64,000 nucleotides of DNA from the NCBI RefSeq assembly GCF_024166365.1, contig NC_064839.1:33182378-33246377 (forward strand), in the 5' to 3' direction. Position 1 is the stretch's first letter. The number at the start of each line of letters is the position of its first letter. The translations under genes were made by a program, and so were the position numbers. The notes beneath the pieces are model-generated. The model was not told the origin of the DNA. It saw only the letters and a program-made list of their open reading frames with translations, and searched no databases. Of this stretch, positions 1 to 39,100 are shown piece after piece. This DNA is from Elephas maximus indicus. Lineage: Eukaryota; Chordata; Mammalia; Proboscidea; Elephantidae.

Positions 1-26593
<26,593 letters not shown>

Positions 26594-26924
26594 TCACGGC
26601 GGCCGCCCCGCAGGGTCCGCGCCGCCCGCCGCGTCTCGCAGGGCTCTGGGCGTCCGCAGATCCCCGGAGGGTCGAGAGGCCTCTGCGGTGGCGGGCGGCG
26701 GTCAGGCGGCCGCCGGGGCAGCCGTGCGCAGGGAGGAGCTGGTGGCGGCAGGAGCAGAGCCGCCGGGGTTGGGGGCGCGCTGGCGGCCTCTGCTGGCCGA
26801 GAGGCGCAGCGGCGCCCCGCCCCGCCGCGGGTCCTCGCTGGGCTCGCGGCTCGGCTGTGCTGGACAGCTGAGGCAGCCAAATGGACAGACCGGGAAAGTC
26901 CAGGCTTCGGAATCAGACTAATAC

Positions 26925-27095
26925 GCGGTACTGGCATTTATCCAGCGCTTTACCGTGTGCCAAATGGTACATGGTGTCGTACCTTGTCTCTCTGAATCTT
27001 ATTCCACCCACTTACAGTTGAGGAAACTGGAACTCAGACATTTTAAGAAAACTGCCCGAAGTCCCAATGCCAGAAACTAGCATCCTGGTACTCCG
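26925..27095 (+). repeat. MIR-like SINE
   Basis: TTACAGTTGAGGAAACTGGA with flanking MIR-type sequence (CCAGCGCTTTACCGTGTGCC). Ancient; just upstream of the CpG island. Confidence 0.7.
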
Positions 27096-27429
27096 AATCT
27101 TATTCGCCAATATTAAACTATCCTATCGTGAATTGTGCCTAACCCTAATCAAACCCTGCATTGAAAGACAACCCTTAAACGAGACCCCAAAATCTTCATA
27201 AATAACTCCGCTTTTGCCCTCCTCCTTCCTAGATCCTGTAAGACTGTCGAGATAGTGTCTTTAGTGCAATAAACGATACATTTGGCTTTGCTTTATAAAC
27301 AGGTTATTTTGATATTTTCAGGGATCCAGCATTTGATATGAGAAATGGGAGGCTTTAATTTCCCCAATAAAAGGGGCGGGGAGAAGACAAGTGAAGGGGA
27401 TGTGAAAGGGCGAGGGGGAGGGAAAAAAA

Positions 27430-27597
27430 TACAGGAGTCCACAATAACAAAAAGTGGGAACCACCCAAATGTCCATCAGCTGATAAATGGGTTAACAAAA
27501 TGTGGTCTATACATACAATGGAGTATTATTTGGCAATAAAAAGAAGTACCGATGCATGCTACAAAATGAAACTTAAAAACATTATGCCAGATAAAAG
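27430..27597 (+). mobile_element. L1 ORF2 3'-end fragment
   Basis: Contains AAATGTCCATCAGCTGATAA and GGAGTATTATTTGGCAATAA, the conserved C-terminal ORF2 region of L1. Intergenic between DYNC1LI2 and TERB1. Confidence 0.8.
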
Positions 27598-27810
27598 GAG
27601 TCACTGGGTGGTGCTGACGGTTAAGGTCTGCTGGGCTGCTGACCAAAAGAAAGGTTAGAAGTTTGAGTCCACCCAGAGGCACTTTGGAAGAAAGGCCTGG
27701 CAAACTACTTCCAAAAAACCAGCCATCGAAAACCCAATGGAGCACAATTCTGCTCTGACATATGAGAGATTGCCATGGGTCAGAGTCTACTCCATGACAA
27801 CTAGTACTGG
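27598..27810 (+). mobile_element. Divergent SINE, elephant type
   Basis: Head GAGTCACTGGGTGGTGCTGA and a tail around CATGGGTCAGAGTCTACTCC related to the local SINEs but strongly diverged, so probably older. Confidence 0.6.
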
Positions 27811-29985
27811 TCCTCTTATTGTGGGGTTAAAAATAAAAACCTTTAAATAATAGTTTGAGCCTAAGAGTTGCCTACCTTAACAATAATCTGAGAGCTTGTC
27901 ATGTAAGATGCCAAGAAGTATCTTGAGTATAGTCCATATAAACCGTTGGGTCTCTAGCAAAGCAGCCAATTTCCTACTCTCCCCTCTGCTGTCAGGGTAT
28001 ACTTAGGGTCACATTTCTCTCTGTGCATGTTTTACAATGAGGTGTCTAGTGGTCAGTGACTAGGTCCACGAGAGGACATGACACACTGTTCTGCAGAAGC
28101 ATGAAGTAGCTGGGGATTGTAGGCCTGAAGGATTTAGACAGGGAAGGAGAAAGTGGTAGGATAGGCACCTTTTTCTCAAAGGCTGATCTCTTGAAAAGGG
28201 ATTTTCGGGATTCTGTAGAATGTACCCCCGAGAGGCACATTTCATTCAGCATAAGGAAGAACTGGTCATTATCACCCTGTGAAGGACTGACTTACAGACT
28301 TCTGAGGCTATATAGTCACCAATGTCTAGATTATTGTACATTAGCCATGCTCTGGCAGGGAACTATAACTGAAGTCAGTTCCAACTCTAGTGTTCTGTGA
28401 TTATTAAAATTATTTTTATTTTGTATTGAATTGGCCAGTTTTGAATTCCTAAAGCCAAATAGTCCTCTAATAAGTCATTATTATTTTGCCTTCCTTTTGA
28501 TTTGTCTTCATTTATTACCAAATCTCTCCATCTGAGGAAATAAAAGCAGTTCATGTTAACCTAAATTTAGCCAGGACGTTAGAATGAAATTTCAAAGTCT
28601 CAGGAGGCAATACAGGTTATTTTAAACATGGTGTCACTGACACAAAACAGCGTCTAAACCACAGTATGTCATACTCTTGGGGGCGCTTCTGTAAGTATTG
28701 TTTGGTTTTTCCTTTTCATATATAAAGTCCAATCAATCAAAGAACTGTTACCAAAGACCCACTTTAAGCGGAAAAAATGTTTAGACTGTATATAAACAAT
28801 GTTAAGAGACAACTTCTGATTATCTTTACCAATAAGGCTAAGGCAACAGGAAAAACGTTTTCCCTTGTGACCTAAAAAAACTTCCATAAATTTCATGAAG
28901 TATAAATTAAAATAACCTAGTAGACTATTTAAATCATGCCCCTAGTGCTCAGTACATACTGACAAATAATGTATTCATTCCCACTTTAAATGCCACAAGG
29001 AATTTTCCTAATTGTAAATTATTCTCTTACCTAAAAGAAATTTTACATTTAAATAAAATTTTCTGCTTATTGATCTTATGAAATTTTCATTGTGGGTCAC
29101 AAAATAAGAAATTTAACAAAAATTCTGCATTATCCAAGTAGAAGTGGTTATGATCTGAAAAGGTCAAAGAATACATGCTTGTAGGGAAACGCCCCCTGGG
29201 ACTGGAGAATCTACTAGAATGACTAAGCAGTGAACCAGTGCCTACAGGGCACAGCTTTCAGGCCCTGTTACTTGATCACTCTGCCACAGCTGCAGCCTTG
29301 AGAGGCACAATAGAGGCTGCAACAGCATCCTTCAGGGATCACACTGTAATATAAAATGAGCAAGACAAACAGAATATTGAGATCTAATACTTTGATTTTT
29401 CATTAGAAGAAAACTAACATAAAAACCAACAAAAAATTGTTTTAAACTTTGAAAAGTAGTTAACCTGACCATAGAATGTAGGAGTATTTAAAACAAATGC
29501 ACAATTAGCATTCAGAAAAGAAACATTTTAATTAACAAAGTGTCATATATTGACTTAGTTTATGGGAACCTCACTTAGAACAGCTTGAGAAACTGTCTTT
29601 CTAAAGTCTGGGGATGAGCTTTGGCGCTGGGTTTAAAAATAGAAAAATCCAAATGTCTCACATAGTATTAATTACAATATGTCAAATAATGTTCAAAGGC
29701 TAATAGTTATTTTTTTCCTCTAAGCTGTTCCTTGAGCTTAAAGAAAAAAAAGATATTCCTAAATAAATTTTGACCTTACGAAAGAATTTTGTCTTACTAA
29801 TCTGCACACTGAAAATGTATGTTTTTTAAATTGTAATAATTGATGACTTCCAGAATAACAAAAAATTTTTAATTAAATTGTATCCCAATTCCACATTCTC
29901 TGTGAGTTGAGATGAATATCTAAAATTTTTATATCTTCAAGGCACTGTATTTTGAGTCCAAATGAAAAACTGATAAAGTATTCAA
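27811..29985. other. Intergenic region downstream of TERB1
   Basis: AT-rich sequence between the TERB1 stop and the DYNC1LI2 promoter region. Part should be the TERB1 3' UTR; its end cannot be set. No RNA gene or conserved ORF is seen. Confidence 0.6.
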
Positions 29986-30173
29986 TCAAGGAGTTGCACA
30001 CTTCTGGCGTTTGGTCAGCTTGCGGTATTTGTGAGCAAGGTCCACAGCTCTCCTTCCTTGCTGAAAGGGGAAAGACCACAAAATTGAATTCCAGTGATTT
30101 CCCATTTTCTTAACTCCACTGAAAAGGTAATTAACTTCTTCTTCAGTAAAGTTTTTACGAATTCTTCTTTTCT
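29986..30173 (-). CDS. TERB1: TERB1 exon 17 (Myb-like domain and stop)
   Basis: Encodes [20 protein letters not shown] and [20 protein letters not shown] to HKYRKLTK, a Myb/SANT-like domain with its Trp residues. The stop TGA is at 29988-29986. The last residues (RQKCATP) look different from the human tail as I remember it. A possible poly(A) signal ATTAAA lies near 29867-29872. Confidence 0.94.
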
Positions 30174-33100
30174 CTGTAATTAATGAGAATTGTAGACTAT
30201 ATTAGTTCTTGAAGAAAAAAAAAGTTCTTGAGATCCAAATAACTGCTTAACCTACTCTAAGGATATAAACTGTATAGTAAGAAAACTTTATGCCTGGGAT
30301 ACTTATGATATAGATATCTACTTCAATTAGAAAAAAAAAATGAGTGGCCATTATTAAGCCAGATGCTGTGATTTCTTCAATAATTGTAACTTAATCCTAT
30401 TACAGTAATACTTGCAACATCTTTGAATCGAGAAACACGAAAGTTTATAAACATTCAATTGTTAATTCTCTCAACAGTCCTGTGAGGACAGTTAACAAAA
30501 GCTTACCTATCTTATAGATACAGTCTTCCCAAAGGGCTCCATAACTTCATAGAATAGAAAAGAATACCAACACTTGTTACTTTAAATATCAGGCTGGATT
30601 AATATTTTTAATGAATAAAGGTCTTTTGAAGTTCACTTTAAAAAACACATTCACTACCTATATAGGGTACTCAGCTTGATCAAAACTAAAAACAAAACAA
30701 ACAAATAAAAAAAAAAACAGGCTGCATAATGGGAAATGAAGTTTTTAATCTATCTGGTTTTTCGGAATACTTTCTACAACAGAAAATATGCATAGCTGGT
30801 ACTTGTAAACAAGTATTCTCTGGTGATGATTACTAGGAAATGGTTTTCTTCAAGCTTTTCATTCATTGTTAATTCATATTATCATTGTTGGTAGATGCAT
30901 GTGAAGAGTTTTGTACTTCCATTTGAGGCTGTTTTTCACACCCGTGGGATTGGAAGTAGTAGTGCTGGGAAACTTAAAAAATCCTACCCTTGGCCATCTG
31001 TTCACCTCAGCTAAGATAACAGAGATCTCCACAGCTCAGACCTTTTAAAACAGAAGAGAAAACCTTACAGCAGAAGGATGAGAAATCAATGTAGATAATG
31101 TATATTACTTAATGGTATCACTTAGAATGCTCCATGAGGGCAGGGATTTTTGTCTGTTTTGCTCACCATTGTATCCCCAGTGCCTAGAACAGTGTCTGAC
31201 ACATTAAAAAAAAAAAATACTGACCAAAAAAAACCCACTGCCATGGAGTAGATTCCGACTCATAGCAATCCCATGGGACAGAGTAGACCTGCTCCATAGG
31301 GTTTCCGAGGCTGTACATCTTTACAGAAGCAGACGTTGGAGCCACTGGTGGTTTCGAACAGTCAACCTTTCAGTTAACAGCTGAGCACTTTAACCACTGT
31401 ACTACTAGGGGTCCTCTGACACACAGTAGGTGATCACTAAATATTTGTTGAATGAAAAAACATTATCATTGCCAAAACTGCTTCGAAACTTATCAATGAA
31501 GTTACTCCTTACTTTGGGATCCACTGGAAAACTATACTTATTTATCCAAGAAATAGGTGGTTTCAACTTTACTTGCTATGTGATTCGATCTCATTATAAT
31601 CAGGACTGGGTAGGTTATTATAATTTTCATTATATTGAGGTGTCTGGGTTGTTCATGTAAAGCCAATTCCACTTTTCCACTGCAGCTGCCATCTCACTAA
31701 CTCCTATACTTAACATGTGCACCTAATTTTTCAAAGGTTTCTGCAGCAGAATACTGGACAGCCTGGGAGAAGCCTTGGCTCCTTTAGTGTTCCTCTTAAT
31801 GTTGATCAGTGTCAGGGAAGAAAAGAGGAAAATGAGCAAGAGGGTTCAGGTCTAGAGACTCTTATTTTCAGACCCTCTCAAGATACCAATCCACCCTAGA
31901 AGAGAACCTTGGGGAAATCTTCAAATGATTACGTAGATGCCTCAATGGTCCCTTCTCAAAAGAATGGTATCAAATTTGGGTATAACCAATATCAAAGGAA
32001 TGGTAGAGAAAGTCTCCAATAGAAAAGGGAAATTTTATCAAGAGGGGAAAAATGGCAATATAGTGAACATCCCTGGCCAGGTTTTAAGAAAGAGATATAA
32101 AACCTAGTGAATCACCACTTTCTCAAGATGCCTTTCTAAATTCTAAAAAAGCAGGTCAAATTATTAACTGTTTGGTTTTAGCAAAAGCAAATTTTAACCT
32201 ACAAAAGATTTATGGTATTTACTAGCTGACTGCTATTTAACAGTATTTAGGGTGCCTCTTTATAATAAATGTACAACCATAATTATGCCCATGTCATAAG
32301 GCTCTGCAGATGACTTTTCATATCTGCTTTTGAGGCATATTGGGAAAAAAAACCTATTTAATAATTGGATGCCAAGTTCCTTGTCAAGAACATGATTTCC
32401 AAGTGTAACATGTTCATATAGAAAAATATCCATTTTCTAGCAGTTTCTAGAGAAAATATTGCTTTCAAAAGTAGGCTCCCCTGTAATGGCACTATGCTTA
32501 TTTTTAATTTGCATGCAGAATTAACCTAGAAGAAGATCCAGATATAAAAAGTACATTTGAAATTTCTTTCATGGTTTTGGCAGTGAGAATGGCCAAATGT
32601 CTGTGGCAAAACGCTTCCTGGATGTACTAAGCCCAAATGATAATGTTCTTTAAGTTTCTGCAATAAATTTAGAATGGTGATAAACCTGAAATGTTAACCC
32701 TGTAGTTAAATAAAAATTCCCACAAGTTAATTAATCATTTAAGAAGTATTTCAATTTTTAAGCAGGCCTTTAAGGTTTATAGTTTGTTTCTTCAGTTTTG
32801 ATTGTTTGAAGTGCTATAGTTATTAACAAAAAACTCTCTGAAGCACTTGTGCATAGGAGAGTAATCTTGTTCTTAAAACAGAAATGTGATTCAGTGGATA
32901 GAACGGGTTTTTGGAGAAAGGTTTCCGCCTGAATCTAAGCTCTGCCTTAAATTCATAGTACCTTAAAGTAGGAATAAAATGATACCTACCTTACAGTGTT
33001 GTTAAATTCTAAGAATTAAAGGTAATGATATTAATAAAACACCTAACAAATGCTTAATAACTGTTAGTTTCCTCCTGCTGCTTCCTCAGCTGGCAGGCAA

Positions 33101-36100
33101 TAGGTATGCAAACAACACGAGGAAGGAAGAAAGAAAGAAGCATCTTTTTTTCGGAGTTCTGACTCACATCAGAGCCATTAATGATGAAACTGAGAACAAC
33201 CAATCAGTTGTTCTTTCTCAGGAATATATGAAATTTAAGTTTATTTAAAAATTAAATATATTCACTTATTCCTCCAGGGGTAGTAGATTGGTTACTGGGC
33301 TGTCGTCTTCTACGTGGGGTCAGCAGAATTTCTGAAAAACACAGAAAACATTTAGCATACTTAGAGTATCAGTCTGAGTAACAGCACATCAATGCTATTA
33401 GTATGGTATTTCCTTGTTTCTCCCTTCTAGTAGGAATTCTTAGGTGGGTTAGGAAGAATTTTTAAACCACCACAGACTAAATCTACTCCCTGGGTACATC
33501 TTAAATCACTAGCTGCTCAGAGACAGATTTTCTTTTCAACATTATTTTACCCTCTAGCTTTTAATATACTTAATACTTTAGATGAGAGTTCAGAAGGTAT
33601 AGTCATAATTACAGTTTTAAAGCTGTTGAATTAATTACTTTTGTTACAGATAAGTGATTTCCTTAGTTCACTTTTGTATCTGTCTTCAGCTTCCACAATG
33701 ACTTTGTGACGATCACACTGGTATGGGCAAGAGTGCAAGAGCTTGCTAAAATTTCGGCTATTCAGGGATTTTCCTACTGCAATGCAACCTAAAAGAAAAC
33801 ATAGTGATGTACAGATGTTACAAAAATATCTCGTAACAGATTTATGAAAGCAAATATCTTTATGTTGGTAACTGAAGTCAAATCAGAAACTAAATTATAA
33901 ATACCTCAAGAAGTTCAAAGTCATGTGAGAAAGTAAAGACAACAAATACAGCACAGTGAAGTAGGTGCTGGGCTGGAGGTGTGAACAGATAGGATAGAGC
34001 TATGGTGACACAGAAGAGAAGCATTCTAGCATGGTCTGGTTCAGAACAGGAACCATTGTTAGGGAAGACATCCAAAAAAAGTGACCCCATCCTGTGTAAA
34101 CTTTCACCAAAAACACCATAAAATATTATTTAAATAAGTAAATAAATAGAAACTGACCTTTAAGGCCTTTTTTTTTTTTTAACGTTTTTAATTATAGAAA
34201 TTTTCAAACATATAAAGAGAATATAATGAACCCCCATGTATCCATAACACAGGTTCAATAATTAACCTACGATTGATCAGTCATGTTTAACCTACACTAC
34301 TACCCATTTTGCTGTGTCCCTCACATATATATTGGATTGTGAAACCTAGTATTTGCATTAAGTATCATTTCAACTGTAAATAACTCACATGCATCCGTAA
34401 CAGATAAGAACTCTTTTTAATAAACAAACAAAACCATTACCACATCAAAGAAAAATATGCTTAATATCATCTAATACCCAGTCAGTGTTCAAATTTCCCC
34501 ATCATTTCAACATTTCTTTTTACATCTGGTTTGTTTGAATCATGATCCAAACAGGTCCACCATTACACTTAGTTGATATGCCAATTGGGTTTCTTTTAAT
34601 CTATATGTTTTCCTCCCTTTCCTTCTCTGTCAATTATCTGTAGAAGACACTGAATTGTTTGTACTACAGAGTTTCCTAAAGTCAGGGTTTTACAGATAGT
34701 ATCCTAGTTATGTCTTTTAAAATGTTCCTGTATGCCCTTGTTGTTGCTGTTGTGTGCCATCGAGTCAATTCCCACTTATAACACTATAAAATAGTAATTA
34801 GAGCTAGATGATTGATCAGATTCAGGTTCAATTTTCTGGACAAGAATTCCTCATAGGTAGTAATGTGTCCTTCTAACTGCATCACATTAAGGGGAACATA
34901 ATGTTCGAGTGCCTCTCTTTTTACTGTTAATACCGATGACCATGTTCAGGTAATGTTCCCTACATCCACTTATTATAAAGTTCTCCATTAGCCTGTCACC
35001 TAATGGTATCAGTGACCCATTCTTAAAGGACTAGGAGAAGTTAGCCATGCAGATAGATAGCTGGGGTGAAGACATTTCAGATGCCGTTAACATGTACAAA
35101 ATCACAAAAACAATGAAAAAGCATGGTGTGTTCAGAGAATCATAAGTACTCTGGTGTGGCAGGGGTATAGGGTATGAGAGGAATGTAGAAAATGAGAGAG
35201 AGAAAAATTGAGGCTGGGGAAAGTTGCAGGAAGCCAGATCAAGAAGGATCTTGAAAGCCATTCTAAGGAATTTTAACTATCTTCCAGGCAACAGAGAAGA
35301 ACTGAAGGATATTTGGTAAGCAAGGAAGTGATATGACTTCATTTGGCTTGTGGAAAGCTCAGCTGAAGACAAGAGGATCAGCTGAGAGGTTAGTTTAACG
35401 GTTCGGAAAATAAACGAGGGGATTCTGAAACAAGGCATTGACAAGAAGAGTCAATGGAGGGTGACATTTATGAGGTAAAATTAGCAGAATTTTATGAAAT
35501 AACTGTTGAGGTAAGGAAGAAGTTTAGGATAATTCTCAAGTAATTTAGTATCTGATTAGATGGTGAAGTTTAGAATGAACATGGCACATTTCTAGCAGAC
35601 AGAAAGAACAAATGTGTAGTAAAATTTAACAAGTAGTAACAGGACAAAATTCCAAAAAATTTTGAAAGCCAGGCAGAGAATTTGATTCAGTGGGTTACAG
35701 AGAGATTATTAAGGGTTTTTAAGCCTGGTGGCATGATAAAACCCACCAAACCCACTACCGTCGAGTCAATTCCAACTCACAGCAATCCTAAAGGACAGAG
35801 TAGAACTGCCCCACGGGGTTTCCAAGGTTGAAAGTCTTTATGGAAGCAGGCTGCCACATCTTTCTCCCACGAAGTGGCTGGTGGGTTCAAACCACAGACC
35901 TTCTGTTAGTAACCCAGCACTTTAACCACTGTGCCACCAGGGAATACATATTAGGAGGAGAAGCTAACAGCAATATGCACGTTAGAGTTGGTGGATGGGC
36001 AGCCCTTGAGGCTGAACAACTGCTAGAAAGTTGCTGGAGTAGCAGCTACGGAGCGAAAAGGGCCTATGACAGAAAGAAGAACCAAATTTGAGAGACTTAA

Positions 36101-39100
36101 TATACAGGATGTAAAAAAAAAAAAAAAAACAGGATGTAAGGAGGGGAATAGTCAGAGATGATTTGAGGTTTGAAGTCAAAGAGACCAGAAAAATAGTGGC
36201 AACACTGACAGAAATGGAGCGGCTTGGCCAGGGGAGGGCAATTTACAAGAAAAGGTGCTGTGTTTTAGAAAAGTGGTTAACAACAAGATATCTAAATGGG
36301 TATGTCCTGAGTGCAGCTAGAAATGGAAGAATGAGGCTATAGCAGGTACAGATTTGAAAATCGTCAGCAAAATGACAGCTGAAGCCATGAAATTAAATGT
36401 AGAGACAGAATTGAATAAGCACTGGAGACTGTGTCTTCGGGGGAATGCCTATAAAAAATGGGCAGGAAGAGAAAGATAAAGGAATAAATAGGCTACAAAT
36501 TTCTTGAGATGAGGACTGAGTTCTATTTATCTGTGTCCCAGTTTCTGCCATAGAATGAGTGCTCTAATAAATATTTGTGAAATTAATGGTTAGTGAGGGA
36601 AGAAAGAACCTAGGAAGAGCCATCTCAAAGAAACTAAGAGATGAAAGAGGGTTAACAGTTACGGAGTATTCACTCTGCCAAAATGAACACTTTAAACCAG
36701 AGGTTCCCAAATTTTCTGGATTCATGGCACCTTTAGGGTCTCAGACATTTTTTTACAGAACCTCGGGCCCAAAAGGAATATCTCACAGTTCTGTTAAGAT
36801 CCAGAACAATTTAATAAATATTTATATTCTAACAATTTGGTAGCCATTTGAAAAAAATTATACATGTAAGTCCAAAGAAAAAACAGTATTTGTATTTCAT
36901 CTTTATTAAGTACAATTACTTCCTAATGGGGTGTGTGTACTTAATAGGTACAGCACAACTTTTCTGAAACCCTGGAATCATCTTGGATACTGCCACCCTC
37001 ATTTCCTATTCCACATTGATTTTCATGCAGTGCTTGCTTTTGATCCCAACAACCACTGAAATCAGCTTCACAACGATATAACATCAACAAAAGGAAAGCA
37101 GTGTGAGCTAATATTGACAATATGAGCTACCTTGAGCTAGCAGTCATTTAGTGTCCAACAGATGTTGACTATCGTTGTGTTTGCCTTATAAAATTTAAAA
37201 TATTTTGTAGTGCCCCTGTGAATTCATGGCACCAGGGTAGACGGTTTGGGAACTGCAGCTTTAGACTACTGAGAAGAGAGGAGAGGATTTCAAGGAGTGG
37301 TAGTCAAGAGTACAGAGCTACTAAAGAGGGTAAGAATTTTTTTAAGTCATTGGTTATGGGGGGAAAAAAGATTTCAGGTAACTTTCTCTTTTTTTAATGT
37401 TGAAGTTTAGTAGAATGGAAATAAAAGAAAAACCAGATTGCAGGAGATTAAGAAGAGAGTACATACATTGAATAAGAAGGGAGCAAGAGCAGGAATCTGG
37501 CAACAAAAGGAAGAAGGAGTGGATAAACACTTAAAGGCATAGCAAATCACATAAAGTATTCGAATTTTTTAAGGTAAGAAGTGAGCATAGTTTAAAGTGT
37601 TAAGAAAAGGAGTTAATGGATAGAGAGAAGAAAAACACTTAGCAATTATTATGATGGGTAATAAATAAATGAGATTCAGAATATGGTTAGATATCAGCTT
37701 TAGGGTAATAGGAATAAATTCTTCATCTAAGACTGAAGGATAGTGATGTTGTGAGTTAATTGTGTAGTAGCCTTAATTTTCTCCATAGAGCAGGGTACAA
37801 CAGTAAGAGTAAACAAAGAGGAAATACTGGAGTATGAAAAAGGAGGTGAAGAGATGGATTAAGAACTGGGGAACCTTTACAAGGGCACTGCCTAAAAAAT
37901 AAATAATGGTGTGCAGAATATTAGAAATATTTATATATTTATTGTAAAAGTAAAAAGATATTGTTTAATGCTTAATCCCTATAATGTTTACAACACAATC
38001 CAAAATACCTATCTACTTACTGGCTCTCTGAAAATGTAAAAAAATGTTTATTTTCGTCGGTAAGCTTAAACCTACAGATTATATTAATGTGACAGAGAAT
38101 AATAAAGTAATAAACAAGTAGTTATTGCATAGATTTATATAAACAAATATTGAGATTTCAGCCTGATGCAGATTTATATTTCTGCAGGTAGGCAGTATCA
38201 ACATTTGTGTTTTATGATGATCTGAATCATTATTTCTCCAAAGGAAATGAAGTTTAATCACACAGGTAGAACTATTACAAATTCTAGTTAATTAATATCA
38301 TATAAAGTTTTAATTATGAAGTGACCATAATTTAAAAAAAAGTTACCTGAGCACCTATACTTCAACATTGTGGAGCAACTGTCATTTGCTAGAAAACTGA
38401 TGACTTCTTTATTTATTATGTCTGAACATAATGTAAATGGATCTGAAAAAAAATTGCAAAAGTCAAGATTTTTTTGATCAATGAAAAGGACCTGTCATTT
38501 GCAAGATTTATTAATGTTCAACATTTTCATAAACTTTAGCCCACATCCAGTCATCTCGGTGGACAAACGGAAAGGTTCTGAAGATCAATAAAAGATTACT
38601 GAGGGATTAACACCAGAAACAGAGGCAAAGGAATGGTTTATATATTAGAGGGCAGATACACCAATGTATATTTTTAGCTATATAAGTCATTTGAATACCT
38701 GTTTTCTTGAAAAACCAGAGAAAAACATTTGTAATCATACCTGTTACTGCTAACTGTTGTTTTCTATTTTTGACGATGGGAGTTGGATGTTTAAAAACAT
38801 GGTCACTAAAAGAAAATAGACACCAGGTTACTAAACGTAAACATGTTGTTTGGTGTGTAGACAAATGTTTCTGTGAGCAGTGGTATACGTCTGGAGGTTT
38901 GGCAAGCAGAAAGAGCTAGAGCCAGGATCTGCCAAAATCTACCAAATTCTGCCAAAGTAGGGTCTACAACACTTATAGCCTTCTTTCCAGACTGGAGTTG
39001 AACAAAACTCCAGAGAACAATAGTATTGATACCAGAACAACCGTGGAAGAAAAAACTATACAACAGAAAGGAAAAAGGAACCACGGCAAAAAAGGAGAGA

